Source: Shewanella sediminis HAW-EB3
GTDB taxonomy: Bacteria; Pseudomonadota; Gammaproteobacteria; Enterobacterales; Shewanellaceae
Assembly (NCBI RefSeq): GCF_000018025.1
Contig: NC_009831.1
Location: forward strand, 1,054,001-1,118,000
Reading direction: 5' to 3'
Length of the DNA stretch: 64,000 nt
Both the position numbers and the translations under genes were made by a program. The notes beneath the pieces are model-generated. The model was not told the origin of the DNA. It ran no database searches and saw nothing but the letters and a program-made list of their open reading frames with translations. This document shows, one piece after another, positions 10,225 through 18,669 of this stretch. Numbering within the stretch: position 1 is the stretch's first letter; every line of letters begins with the position of its first letter.

Positions 10225-10269
10225 ATGCTGTTTGTTCCCGTTTTGAGCCGTTTCCTTGTCAAACTCTGA
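10225..10269 (+). CDS. Candidate leader peptide of brnQ
   Basis: A 14-codon ORF, MLFVPVLSRFLVKL, contains four Leu and three Val codons and ends 30 bases before a hairpin with a T-tract. This is the pattern expected for ribosome-mediated attenuation of a branched-chain amino acid gene. The Shine-Dalgarno sequence is weak and the distance to brnQ is 235 bases, so it remains a candidate. Confidence 0.3.
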   Translation: MLFVPVLSRFLVKL

Positions 10270-10298
10270 TGATTTTGGTAATAGTATGCCTCCGGAAC

Positions 10299-10337
10299 CT
10301 GGTTTCTAACCCCGTTTCGGCTAGGTAAACCAGTTTT
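10299..10337 (+). promoter_or_regulatory. Attenuator-like hairpin upstream of brnQ
   Basis: CTGGTTT pairs with AAACCAG; inside it CTA pairs with TAG and CCG with CGG around a TTT loop. Four T follow directly. It stands between the Leu/Val-rich mini-ORF and brnQ. Confidence 0.4.
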
Positions 10338-10412
10338 AAACAATTTTAGCGTCAGATATTCCCGCTTCTGTTCATAAACTCGCCAAGTATCGGCCAAATT
10401 TACCACGGACCC

Positions 10413-10442
10413 GTGTAATTGAAAGTTTACACACAATTTTTT
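10413..10442 (+). terminator. Second terminator-like hairpin before brnQ
   Basis: GTGTAA pairs with TTACAC across an eight-base loop, followed by ACAA and six T. It is 62 bases upstream of brnQ, so it would stop transcripts from further upstream unless antiterminated. The rest of 10045-10503 shows no convincing gene. Confidence 0.4.
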
Positions 10443-10503
10443 ATCTCTATGTTAGTGGTGCCTGTGATGGGCGTAATAATTTGAGATCGTTAAAAAACAC
10501 AAG

Positions 10504-11850
10504 ATGATGGGGCAAAAAGTGCAAAATAAACAGATGACTATGGGTGATACCTTAGGGTTAGGGTTTATGACCTTCGCTTTCTTTTTAGGAGCGGGTAACC
10601 TGATTTTTCCACCTCTGGCCGGCTTCCTGGCTGGTGAGAATATGACACTGGCCATGATTGGCTTCCTGATCACCGCAGTGACCTTACCTCTGATAACGCT
10701 GGTTGCCGTAGCGAAAGCAAACGGTAAAGTGATGGGGCTTTTGCCAGCGTTCGCCGCCACCGCTTTTGCCGTCGCTATCTATATCGTTATAGGTCCTGCT
10801 TTTGCCGCTCCTCGTGCCGGGCTTGTCGCCTACGAGATGGGCTTTAAGCCCTTCCTGGAAGATAGTAGCGCGACCTTTATGGTGGCAGGGATCACTCTGA
10901 ATGTATCTCAACTGATCTATTCGGTGATTTTCTTTGGTGGCGCCATGTTACTCTCGCTCTACCCGGGTAAGTTGCTCGATAGTGTCGGTAAGGTGCTGAC
11001 CCCTATCATGCTGATACTGCTGGTCGGTTTAGCTGCTTCTGTATTCCTCTTACCCGGCGCTGAAGTGGGTCAAGCCGTTGGTGATTATCAGTCGAGCCCG
11101 TTAACCAAAGGGATTCTGGAAGGTTACAACACCATGGATACTCTGGCGTCGCTGATCTTCGGTATGCTGATCATCGATATCCTTCGCAGGAAAGGGGTGA
11201 GTGATAGTAAGCAGCAGACTAAGTATCTGATAAGAGCTGCATTAATTGCCGCGGCCGGACTCGCATTCGTCTATATCTCACTTTTTTATCTTGGTGCGAC
11301 AGCCGGTGATATCGCCGTTGGTGCCGATAATGGTGGTGTGATCTTAACCAATTATGTGAATCATGAGTTTGGCAGCCTGGGGCAGATACTACTGGCTGCC
11401 GTAGTTACTCTGGCTTGTCTGACGACGGTTATCGGCCTGGTTACTGCCTGCTCCGAGTTCTTTAATGAGTTATTTACCAAGATCTCTTACCGTAAATTTG
11501 TCATTATCATCAGTGTGATATGTGCAACCGTTGCTAATGTTGGTTTGTCACAACTGATCAGTATCAGTGTGCCTGTACTCTATACCATCTACCCGGTGGC
11601 TATCGCTTTGGTTGCCGTCACCTTCTTGACCGAGAAGTTCCCAATGCCGGAATTTTCTCATCGTATCGTGTTGAGCGTTGCTCTGTTATTCGGTGTGATC
11701 GATGGTCTGAAGGCTGCGGGTTTCGATATCACTCTGACCGACTTTATGCCTCTGCATAATGAAGGAATGGCCTGGTTACTGCCGACCGCTTTGACTATCC
11801 TGGCTTGTCTGTTCATTAAAAAGCCAAAGTCTGAGCCACTGTTGAACTGA
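10504..11850 (+). CDS. brnQ: Branched-chain amino acid transporter, BrnQ family
   Basis: 448 residues and strongly hydrophobic, with about twelve membrane segments. The N-terminus (LGLGFMTFAFFLGAGNLIFPP) is the signature LIVCS/BrnQ opening with an unwound first helix for sodium and substrate. It imports Leu, Ile and Val by sodium symport. An adjacent second ATG (10507) is also possible. The upstream region carries a Leu/Val-rich mini-ORF and hairpins that suggest amino acid-dependent control. Its probable terminator is displaced by an inserted repeat element. Confidence 0.92.
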   Translation: MMGQKVQNKQMTMGDTLGLGFMTFAFFLGAGNLIFPPLAGFLAGENMTLAMIGFLITAVTLPLITLVAVAKANGKVMGLLPAFAATAFAVAIYIVIGPAFAAPRAGLVAYEMGFKPFLEDSSATFMVAGITLNVSQLIYSVIFFGGAMLLSLYPGKLLDSVGKVLTPIMLILLVGLAASVFLLPGAEVGQAVGDYQSSPLTKGILEGYNTMDTLASLIFGMLIIDILRRKGVSDSKQQTKYLIRAALIAAAGLAFVYISLFYLGATAGDIAVGADNGGVILTNYVNHEFGSLGQILLAAVVTLACLTTVIGLVTACSEFFNELFTKISYRKFVIIISVICATVANVGLSQLISISVPVLYTIYPVAIALVAVTFLTEKFPMPEFSHRIVLSVALLFGVIDGLKAAGFDITLTDFMPLHNEGMAWLLPTALTILACLFIKKPKSEPLLN

Positions 11851-11874
11851 TTTCCTTTCGCCACTAACCTGGCG

Positions 11875-12196
11875 ATATATACCCAAACAACCTCGACATG
11901 CAGGATTCAGCATGTCGAGAAGTGACAGAGTTCAAGGTCGTTAATTGCTCCTGCATTAACGACATTCCCACCATCCGTGGTGGTCTTCATGAAATTGCTG
12001 GACTAGTTATTCTAATTCAATATTTCATAACGCAGAAACATGTTACTTCTCGCCTTGCCCTTCGGGAGCTCCCGTAGAATACCTGCACTGCGTTAGTGAT
12101 ATTGAAAAGGGACTAACCATTCCCTTCTATCACTGCCTTGTTCTGCTATCCTACGGGAGCTCTGAAACGAGCATTTTGAAGTGGCTTGGGTATATA
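11875..12196. mobile_element. MITE-like non-coding element, 322 bp
   Basis: Left end ATATATACCCAAACAACCTC and right end GTGGCTTGGGTATATA form terminal inverted repeats. Just inside the left end lies a palindrome (CTCGACATGC...GCATGTCGAG). A second inverted pair (GGGAGCTCCCGTAG and CTACGGGAGCTC) spans the right half. No ORF of note is present. Shorter copies of the terminal palindrome occur at 43292-43353 and 44755-44804, with a relative at 43448-43501. It has inserted between brnQ and its terminator. Confidence 0.55.
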
Positions 12197-12198
12197 AT

Positions 12199-12230
12199 AA
12201 GGCGTAGCTGTTTTCAGCTACGCCTTTTTT
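12199..12230 (+). terminator. Probable brnQ terminator
   Basis: GGCGTAGCTG, TTTT and CAGCTACGCC followed by six T. It is perfect and strong, and lies directly after the MITE-like element and 43 bases before xerD. Confidence 0.85.
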
Positions 12231-12273
12231 ATTAAAATTTCTGTCAAGTATGTTAAATCACTAAGGAAACAGA

Positions 12274-13188
12274 TTGACCGAGTCAAGAGAAGAAACCTAT
12301 TGCCCCGATCCTCTGATCGAACTCTTTCTCGATGACTTGTGGTCGAGCCGCGGCTTGAGCGATAACACATTGTCGGCCTACCGAACCGACCTCAATCATT
12401 TTGACCGCCATATTCAGCGCTCTGGCCAACAATTGACCGAAGTTTCTCAAGAGGGGATCCGGGGTTATCTGGATATCCGCTTCGAACAGGGTTTTGCCCG
12501 CACCAGCAGTGCCAGATTGGTGAGTAGTCTCAGGCGCTTCTATGGTTTCTTGGTTATCTGTAAGAAGATTGAGATTAACCCTACTGCGCAGATCAAATCG
12601 CCAAAGATTGCCCGTAAGCTCCCGGGATCACTCAGTGAGTTCGATGTCGACAGGTTACTCTCTGAGCCCGATGTTGAGGACTCGATAGAGTGCCGGGATA
12701 AGGCGATGTTAGAGCTACTTTATGCAACAGGATTGCGGGTTACCGAGCTCGTGAGTCTGACAATGGAGCAGCTGAGCCTGCGCCAGGGTTTGGTTCGGGT
12801 GATAGGTAAGGGAGGCAAGGAGAGGTTAGTGCCAATGGGAGAGCTTGCGGTCGATAATATCGAGTACTACCTTCAGGGAGCGAGAGCCGAGCTGTTAAAG
12901 CAGAAGCAAAGCGATGTTCTTTTTCCCTCCAAACGTGGGGTGATGATGACGAGGCAAACATTCTGGCATCGGATTAAACTCTATGCCCTGCGTTCCGGCG
13001 TCTCTACCGAGCTGTCCCCTCACACCTTAAGACATGCATTCGCCACTCATCTGCTGAACCACGGGGCGGATCTTCGTGTCGTACAGTTATTGCTTGGCCA
13101 TAGCGATCTGTCGACGACTCAGATCTATACTCATGTCGCGAAGGCGCGCCTGAGCCAGTTACACTCTGAGCATCATCCACGGGGCTAA
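12274..13188 (+). CDS. xerD: Site-specific tyrosine recombinase XerD
   Basis: 304 residues. An N-terminal SAM-like core-binding domain (about 8-95) is followed by the catalytic domain with the tyrosine recombinase residues Arg in ATGLRVTEL, Lys in GKGGKER, His-x-x-Arg in HTLRHAFATHLL, His in LLGHSDLSTTQ and the nucleophile Tyr in IYTHV. With XerC it resolves chromosome dimers at dif. Order xerD-dsbC-recJ supports XerD over XerC. The start is TTG, nine bases after AAGGAA; no ATG fits as well. Confidence 0.93.
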   Translation: MTESREETYCPDPLIELFLDDLWSSRGLSDNTLSAYRTDLNHFDRHIQRSGQQLTEVSQEGIRGYLDIRFEQGFARTSSARLVSSLRRFYGFLVICKKIEINPTAQIKSPKIARKLPGSLSEFDVDRLLSEPDVEDSIECRDKAMLELLYATGLRVTELVSLTMEQLSLRQGLVRVIGKGGKERLVPMGELAVDNIEYYLQGARAELLKQKQSDVLFPSKRGVMMTRQTFWHRIKLYALRSGVSTELSPHTLRHAFATHLLNHGADLRVVQLLLGHSDLSTTQIYTHVAKARLSQLHSEHHPRG

Positions 13189-13195
13189 GCCATTG

Positions 13196-13234
13196 TTGGG
13201 TTAAGGTATTGGGTTAAGGTACTGGATTAAGTTA
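13196..13234. repeat. Three 13-bp tandem repeats
   Basis: TTGGGTTAAGGTA occurs twice exactly, then once as CTGGATTAAGTTA, directly after the xerD stop. The remainder of the xerD-dsbC gap (to 13489) is AT-rich and probably holds the dsbC promoter. Confidence 0.7.
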
Positions 13235-13489
13235 CCGGGCCGGAATGTGACCCTACTCTCATACAAGAATAATTAATGGGATTTTATCGCAGAGATAGCT
13301 TTCATAGTTTGCTAATACATAGTGTATAGTAAGCACGCACTAATCTGCTTACAGTTATTATTTGCTTTATTTACATTGAAATTGTAACTTTTCAGGCCTT
13401 AATAAGGTCTAATCTTTTATGAACATACCCGAGCAGCAATGACTGAGTAGATTGGGTATAAGTAAACCCTACAAAGAACAGGATATCTA

Positions 13490-14227
13490 ATGAAGTTTAC
13501 CCGAGCATTTTCTTTGATTTTAGCTGTGGTATTAGCCCCTTTTGCTGCTGCCGCACCGAATACTCAATCCAATACTATTGCTAACAGCGCAGAGCTAAAA
13601 CAAAAATTAACTGAGACCTTAAGCGTCGAAGTACATTCGCTTCAGCAGTCACCCATTCCAGGTTTATATGAAGCTTTAACCGACCGCGGTGTGCTTTATA
13701 TCTCTAAAGATGGTTCTAAACTGTTTCACGGCAGCTTATACGATCTAGACAAAGGGATGAAAAACCTGACCGAGGCGGCCATGGCGGGTCCTCGTATGAA
13801 GATGATTAAGCCACTCGAAGATAATATGTTGGTCTATAAGGCTAAAAACGAGAAGCATGTCGTCACCGTATTTACCGATATCAGCTGTGGATATTGCCGT
13901 AAGTTACACAATCAGATGGATGAGTATAACGACTTAGGCATTACCGTGCGCTATCTTGCTTTCCCGCGTCGCGGCGTCCCATCTGCCAATGCCGATGAGA
14001 TGGAAGCGGTATGGTGTGCAGCCGATCCTCTGACTGCCATGACCGAGGCAAAGGCTGGTAAGAGCATTAAGACGGCAAAATGTGATGCAAAAATTGCAGA
14101 GCAATATCATCTTGGACAGAGCCTGGGTATTAACGGTACGCCGGCAATTATCTTAGAAGATGGCAGCATGATCCCGGGCTACCAACCACCTAAAGATCTA
14201 CTGCGAGTATTAGAATCGACCAATTAA
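13490..14227 (+). CDS. dsbC: Thiol:disulfide interchange protein DsbC
   Basis: 245 residues. A signal peptide (about 1-22, ending AAAAP) sends it to the periplasm. An N-terminal dimerisation domain is followed by a thioredoxin fold with the CGYC active site at about 133-136 and a cis-Pro in NGTPAIIL. A second cysteine pair lies at VWCAADP and AKCDAK. It isomerises wrong disulfides and is kept reduced by DsbD. The ATG has AGGA nine bases upstream. The 300-base gap before it suggests its own promoter. Confidence 0.92.
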   Translation: MKFTRAFSLILAVVLAPFAAAAPNTQSNTIANSAELKQKLTETLSVEVHSLQQSPIPGLYEALTDRGVLYISKDGSKLFHGSLYDLDKGMKNLTEAAMAGPRMKMIKPLEDNMLVYKAKNEKHVVTVFTDISCGYCRKLHNQMDEYNDLGITVRYLAFPRRGVPSANADEMEAVWCAADPLTAMTEAKAGKSIKTAKCDAKIAEQYHLGQSLGINGTPAIILEDGSMIPGYQPPKDLLRVLESTN

Positions 14228-14248
14228 TTTTAGTTGCTTCTATTAAAA

Positions 14249-14271
14249 GGCGAGCTTAGCTCGCCTTTTTT
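14249..14271 (+). terminator. dsbC terminator
   Basis: GGCGAGC, TTA and GCTCGCC followed by six T. It separates dsbC from recJ. Confidence 0.85.
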
Positions 14272-14379
14272 GTGTCTTAGCTAAACCAGTTTGATATGCT
14301 ATATCTCTCAGCACTACGCTCTTCGCCACTCTCAGTGAACTGAAGCAATCGATATAACCCGGAATAAGGCAGTAAATTA

Positions 14380-16104
14380 GTGATCCATAAGATTGTTCGC
14401 CGTCCTAAGGTCGATGATAGTCACCTTCCCAGTACTCTTTCGCCGCTCTTAAAACAGATCTACGCCAGTCGTGGTAGTTCAGCCGAAGATTGTGAGTTAA
14501 CACTGGCTCGCTTATTAAGACCCGATACCATGAAAGGGCTTGCCGAGGGCGCAGCCATCATTGCCGATGCTATCAAGGCCCAGCGTTCAATTCTCATCAT
14601 GGGGGATTTCGATGCCGATGGGGCAACCTCGACCAGCGTCTGCATGCTTGCCCTGACTATGATGGGGGCCACTAAGGTCGATTACCTCATTCCTAATCGG
14701 TTCGATTATGGTTATGGCTTGAGCCCCGAGATCGTCGCCGTCGCCCATAGCAAGGGGGCCGAGTTATTGATCACCGTAGATAACGGGATCTCATCGATAG
14801 AGGGCGTTGAAGCGGCAAAAGCCTTAGGTATGCAAGTTGTGATCACCGATCACCATCTGCCGGGTAAAACGGTGCCCGATGCCGATGCCATCGTTAACCC
14901 GAACCAGGTCGATTGCAACTTCGCGAGTAAGTCGATCGCGGGGGTTGGGGTGGCATTTTATCTGATGTCAGCCTTGAGAGCCGAACTGGGAAAGCGTAAT
15001 TGGTATCAGGAGCAAGGCCTGGTGGTGCCCAATCTGGGGCAACTGCTGGATATCGTCGCCCTGGGCACGGTTGCCGATGTGGTCGCCCTAGACAGTAACA
15101 ACAGAATTCTGGTCGAAGCGGGCCTGCAGAGAGTCAGAGCGGGCCGTTGCCGTGCGGGAATCACAGCGTTACTGGAGGTGGCCAAACGCAATCCGGCGCG
15201 TATTGTCGCATCTGATTTTGGTTTCGCTGTCGGGCCCAGGCTCAATGCGGCGGGTAGATTGGACGAGATGGCGCTAGGTGTCGAGACCCTGCTCTGTGAC
15301 GACATGATGACAGCAAGAAGAATGGCGGCCGAGCTCGATGGACTCAACGCCGAGCGGCGCGATCTGGAAGCCGATATGCAGCAGGAGGCGTTAAAGAGCC
15401 TGGCATCGGTAGAGCTCAATGAAGAGGAGCTTCCCTGGGGGATTGCTCTTTTTCAAGAGGACTGGCATCAAGGCGTGATAGGCATTCTGGCCTCGCGCAT
15501 CAAAGACAGGTACCACAGACCAGTGATTGCCTTTGCCGATGCGGGAGAGGGAGAGATAAAAGGTTCGGCCCGCTCGATAAAAGGGCTGCATATGCGAGAT
15601 CTGTTAGAGCTGATTAATACCCGTCACCCGGGAATGATCCTTAAGTTCGGCGGTCACGCCATGGCGGCGGGTTTGTCCCTAAAGGCGAAAGATTTTCCCG
15701 CGTTTGAGCAGGCTTACGACCAGAGTGTCAGAGAGCTGTTAAAACCCGAGCTGTTAACCGGCGAATTAGTCACCGATGGTGAGTTGACCCCGGATGAGAT
15801 GAAACTGGATATAGCGTGGGAGCTCAGAAATGCAGGCCCCTGGGGGCAAGAGTTCCCCGAGCCGCTGTTCGATGGTTATTTCAAGGTGATCCAGCAGCGC
15901 ATTGTGGGTGAGAAACATCTTAAGTTGGTGTTGGAAACCGAGTGTGGCCAGACCATGCTCGATGCTATCGCCTTCAACGTCGATCTGACCACCTGGCCGG
16001 ATGCAACAATCAAACATGCCCGGGTGGTGTACAAGCTGGATGTGAACGAGTTCAGAGGCAATCAGAGCCTGCAGTTGATGGTGGATCAGATTGAGGCAAT
16101 GTAG
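14380..16104 (+). CDS. recJ: Single-stranded-DNA-specific exonuclease RecJ
   Basis: 574 residues, the normal RecJ length. DHH-family motifs are present: GDFDADGATSTS, ITVDNG, VITDHHLPG and a C-terminal DHHA1 part with FGGHAMAAGLSL. It degrades single-stranded DNA 5' to 3' in recombination and mismatch repair and needs Mg or Mn. The start is GTG at 14380, after AAGG. In many gammaproteobacteria recJ is followed by prfB; here the next kilobase is repeat-rich and holds no prfB. Confidence 0.94.
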   Translation: MIHKIVRRPKVDDSHLPSTLSPLLKQIYASRGSSAEDCELTLARLLRPDTMKGLAEGAAIIADAIKAQRSILIMGDFDADGATSTSVCMLALTMMGATKVDYLIPNRFDYGYGLSPEIVAVAHSKGAELLITVDNGISSIEGVEAAKALGMQVVITDHHLPGKTVPDADAIVNPNQVDCNFASKSIAGVGVAFYLMSALRAELGKRNWYQEQGLVVPNLGQLLDIVALGTVADVVALDSNNRILVEAGLQRVRAGRCRAGITALLEVAKRNPARIVASDFGFAVGPRLNAAGRLDEMALGVETLLCDDMMTARRMAAELDGLNAERRDLEADMQQEALKSLASVELNEEELPWGIALFQEDWHQGVIGILASRIKDRYHRPVIAFADAGEGEIKGSARSIKGLHMRDLLELINTRHPGMILKFGGHAMAAGLSLKAKDFPAFEQAYDQSVRELLKPELLTGELVTDGELTPDEMKLDIAWELRNAGPWGQEFPEPLFDGYFKVIQQRIVGEKHLKLVLETECGQTMLDAIAFNVDLTTWPDATIKHARVVYKLDVNEFRGNQSLQLMVDQIEAM

Positions 16105-16110
16105 TTCGTC

Positions 16111-16137
16111 GGTGTAAGGATACACCGTCTTTATCCT
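16111..16137 (+). terminator. Possible recJ terminator
   Basis: GGTGTA, AGGA and TACACC form a short hairpin; the following sequence is T-rich (GTCTTTATCC then six T) but not directly at the stem base. Confidence 0.45.
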
Positions 16138-16210
16138 TTTTTAGTTAGCTCAAAACTTAATTGATGTTCGTGACCTATGTTTGAACTCATAAATTCATCG
16201 TTGTCTATTG

Positions 16211-16575
16211 CTTGCTGCAGGCTTATGCGCAAACACTTCGGTGACTCGGTGAATAGAAACCTATGGTTTCTGTTCTTATGAACGAGCGGCATGGATGCCG
16301 AACTGGTTGTTAGATATGGATATCGTTGCAAGTACAGTCTGACCGCCATGGATGGTGGGAATGCCGTAAAATGTAGGGAACATTTTCGGCCCTGTGGGCT
16401 CTGCCGTGACAAACAACCTCCATGTTTAAATGCCAGTTCGATATCCCTATCTCTCGCTTGGTGAGTTTCACTATGTGAAACCTCGCCCTGTCACGGAAGG
16501 TCACCGCCGCGTTTACGCCTGATTCTGGTTTCGAGAAAGGTATCTCTTCGATTTAGGTTCTCTGTTACAAACACG
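16211..16575. repeat. Dispersed palindromic repeat, copy R1
   Basis: Begins near CTGCAGGC...GCGCAAACACTTC and ends near CTCTTCGATTTAGGTTCTCT. Internal landmarks are GGAATGCCGTAAAATG, GGAACATTTTCGGCCCTG and GCCGCGTTTACGCCTGATTC. The same landmarks recur, partly inverted, in copies at 18131-18432 and 19896-20055. No coding potential was found. The rest of 16138-16909 shows no gene I can support. Confidence 0.55.
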
Positions 16576-16909
16576 TTTTAGGCAGAGACACGTTAGCGCT
16601 TAAGCTCTAAAATCTGCGAGTTGCATTACGATAAGGGATAATTCTATACCAATTTGTACATTCTATTGCCCGGTAGATGATGAGAGAACTAGATAGGTCA
16701 CGACTCAAGCTGACTGATAAGCTGGTATCAGTTGTTTGAGGAGAGGGAAGAAGTTGGTATCTGGCGGGGCCACTGAATTATTTCATATTTTTTGCTGGTA
16801 GCTTTGGCTCTGCATAAAGACTAAATCTTCAACATGCCCCAGAGAATGCCAACAAAAATGTACCAGGCCCTCATTCGAAGGCCCCAGGCATTTTGTCAGG
16901 CGGCAGAGC

Positions 16910-17062
16910 CTACGCAGCAATGGCGTCGATTTTGTCGTTAAGCTTCACCGATCCACTCTTATCTGCACTCTGCTTTTGTGATTGATGAAATGGACTGTCT
17001 TCGGCCAAAGGGGCGGCGGCACTCAATAAAGCACTTACCCACAAACCTTCAAATTTTTTCAT
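16910..17062 (-). CDS. Hypothetical 50-residue secreted peptide
   Basis: Starting at the ATG at 17062, which has GGAG six bases upstream, the product is MKKFEGLWVSALLSAAAPLA followed by a short polar stretch ending DKIDAIAA. The first 20 residues look like a signal peptide. It is divergent from the LysR gene at 17155, the normal place for a LysR target. Either it is a real small exported peptide or the surviving 5' end of a lost target gene. I do not recognise it. Confidence 0.4.
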   Translation of the reverse strand: MKKFEGLWVSALLSAAAPLAEDSPFHQSQKQSADKSGSVKLNDKIDAIAA

Positions 17063-17154
17063 AATGACTCCGGTATTTAAGATCGAAGTCAAAGTACGTG
17101 AGCACGGTTTATAAGTAAAATGAATTTATTCCATCAAGTAAATTTCAAATATGC

Positions 17155-18030
17155 ATGAATGTACCGATTAAGAATCTACAGTGTTTCCTGACGTTAGTGG
17201 AAACCCGCAGTTATACCCGCGCCGCCGAGCAGCTGCATCTTACTCAGCCCACGTTGAGTAAGATGATAAAGCGTCTGGAGGATACTCTTGAGCAACCGCT
17301 ACTCATTCGTAATAATCAGAAGGTGATATTGACCGAAGCCGGCAACCTGCTGGTTAACAGCTCGCGCAAGATAGTGGGCCAGTGGCATCGATTGCAGGAG
17401 GATCTCAATAATCTTAAGGGCCTTAAAACGGGGCAATTGAGACTCGGCGTATGCCCCATGATGGGGGGGATCATCATCTCCTTGCTGTCAGAGTTTCGCA
17501 GTCGCTACCCTGGAATAGAGCTTCAGATACAGGAGCTGGGCGGGTATGGCGCCGAGGAAGCTCTGCTCAATGACAGTTTAGATCTTGCATTCACGGCCCT
17601 GCCGACCACCCATGCCGAGGAGTTTCATTGTCAGCCATTAGAGGAATATCCTCTGCAGGTGTGCCTGCCGATAAAACACCCGCTTGCAGATAAAGAGTCT
17701 ATCACCTGGCCTGATTTGGCGGGCTTGCCTTTCGTGCTCTATAACGACGATTTTTCTCTGGCGAAGTTACTCACCCGTTTGAGCCGGGAGGATGGCGTCG
17801 AGCTCAATATCGCCTCTCAGAGTGGTCAGTGGGACTTTATTGGCGCCATGGTCGAGTCCAACGTCGGCGTCGCCATATTGCCTCAGCCCATCTGTGACAA
17901 AATAGGCTCAACTAAACTGGTTTATAAACCCATGTCCCCCATGCTGACCTGGGATCTGGCGCTGATCTGGCGTAAGAATTTACCCCTGACCCCAGCCGCG
18001 GAAGCGTTTGTAAAGCTGGGAGAGGGATGA
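17155..18030 (+). CDS. LysR-family transcriptional regulator
   Basis: 291 residues with the standard N-terminal winged helix (SYTRAAEQLHLTQPTLSKMIKRLE at about 19-42) and a C-terminal type 2 periplasmic-binding-like effector domain. Its natural target by position is the tiny secreted ORF running the other way at 16910-17062. It stands alone between repeat copies R1 and R2. The effector is unknown; the sequence style is close to CynR/CidR-like members. Confidence 0.85.
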   Translation: MNVPIKNLQCFLTLVETRSYTRAAEQLHLTQPTLSKMIKRLEDTLEQPLLIRNNQKVILTEAGNLLVNSSRKIVGQWHRLQEDLNNLKGLKTGQLRLGVCPMMGGIIISLLSEFRSRYPGIELQIQELGGYGAEEALLNDSLDLAFTALPTTHAEEFHCQPLEEYPLQVCLPIKHPLADKESITWPDLAGLPFVLYNDDFSLAKLLTRLSREDGVELNIASQSGQWDFIGAMVESNVGVAILPQPICDKIGSTKLVYKPMSPMLTWDLALIWRKNLPLTPAAEAFVKLGEG

Positions 18031-18130
18031 TCTTTAGCCTTCGAATGAAGACTGATTACATTTTTTGATTTAGCTTCTGCCTGAGTCGGTATTGGAAACG
18101 TGGTTGAAGGTTTTACCTTCATGATTATCT

Positions 18131-18432
18131 AACGCCTGCCCGGCGAGGGGATGTGCAGATACTTCTGTGACACGACACGAGTATATCCCTATAGTCTCGG
18201 CCGTGACATCCATGTCACGGACGGTCACAGTCGCATCCACACTTGATGATTCACAAGAAGGTGTTCTCCCCGATTGAGCTTTGTTACATCTGCCAAAACA
18301 TCTGACCTACAGGGACGTAGGGAATGCCGAAAAATGTCTGGAACATTTTCGGCCCTGTTTTCGATACCCTCAGACGCATCCACACCTGGATATTCAAAGA
18401 AAAGTTTCTCTCTTAGATTAGGCTTTATCCGC
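18131..18432. repeat. Dispersed palindromic repeat, copy R2 (two parts)
   Basis: Part one (about 18131-18294) runs from AACGCCTGCC through TGTGCAGATACTTCTGTGAC to CGATTGAGCTTTGTTAC and contains the palindrome CCGTGACATCCATGTCACGG. Part two (about 18310-18432) carries GGAATGCCGAAAAATG and GGAACATTTTCGGCCCTG, then GCATCCACACCTGGAT...TTCTCTCTTAGATTAGG. Both match segments of R1 in the same orientation. The remaining gap to 18669 is AT-rich and presumably holds the promoter of the next gene. Confidence 0.55.
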
Positions 18433-18669
18433 TAAATATCAGCTTACTGTGAAATTCAGTAAAGTCTTATGTAGGCCTCATAAACCCCACGCATCTTTAT
18501 ACCGAACAGTTTTGAGTGTTTTTCTCCACGAAGAGCATAATAATCCTTTTGCAGCAATGGGTTGTAGATGATAGTTTTAGCTAACTGAGCAAGCAGCCAA
18601 GAACGTTATCGTGCTGCGATTGAATAAGCTGTTAGAGTTACTTGTCTAATTTAATTAAGGAGTTTAAAC

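Noticed and set aside
10179..10436. 85-codon minus-strand ORF between trmN6 and brnQ
   Set aside because: Low-complexity, no ribosome site, no recognisable family, and it overlaps the hairpins of the brnQ leader on the other strand.
16131..16504. Overlapping minus-strand ORFs of 64 and 93 codons after recJ
   Set aside because: They run through palindromic repeat R1, which recurs elsewhere in the window in non-coding form.
18131..18294. Repeat R2 as an integron attC site, because it starts AACGCCTGCCCGGCGAGGGG and precedes a single-gene cargo
   Set aside because: The matching ends expected of attC (RYYYAAC and GTTRRRY) are not both present, the other copies R1 and R3 lack even the first, and no integrase is nearby.
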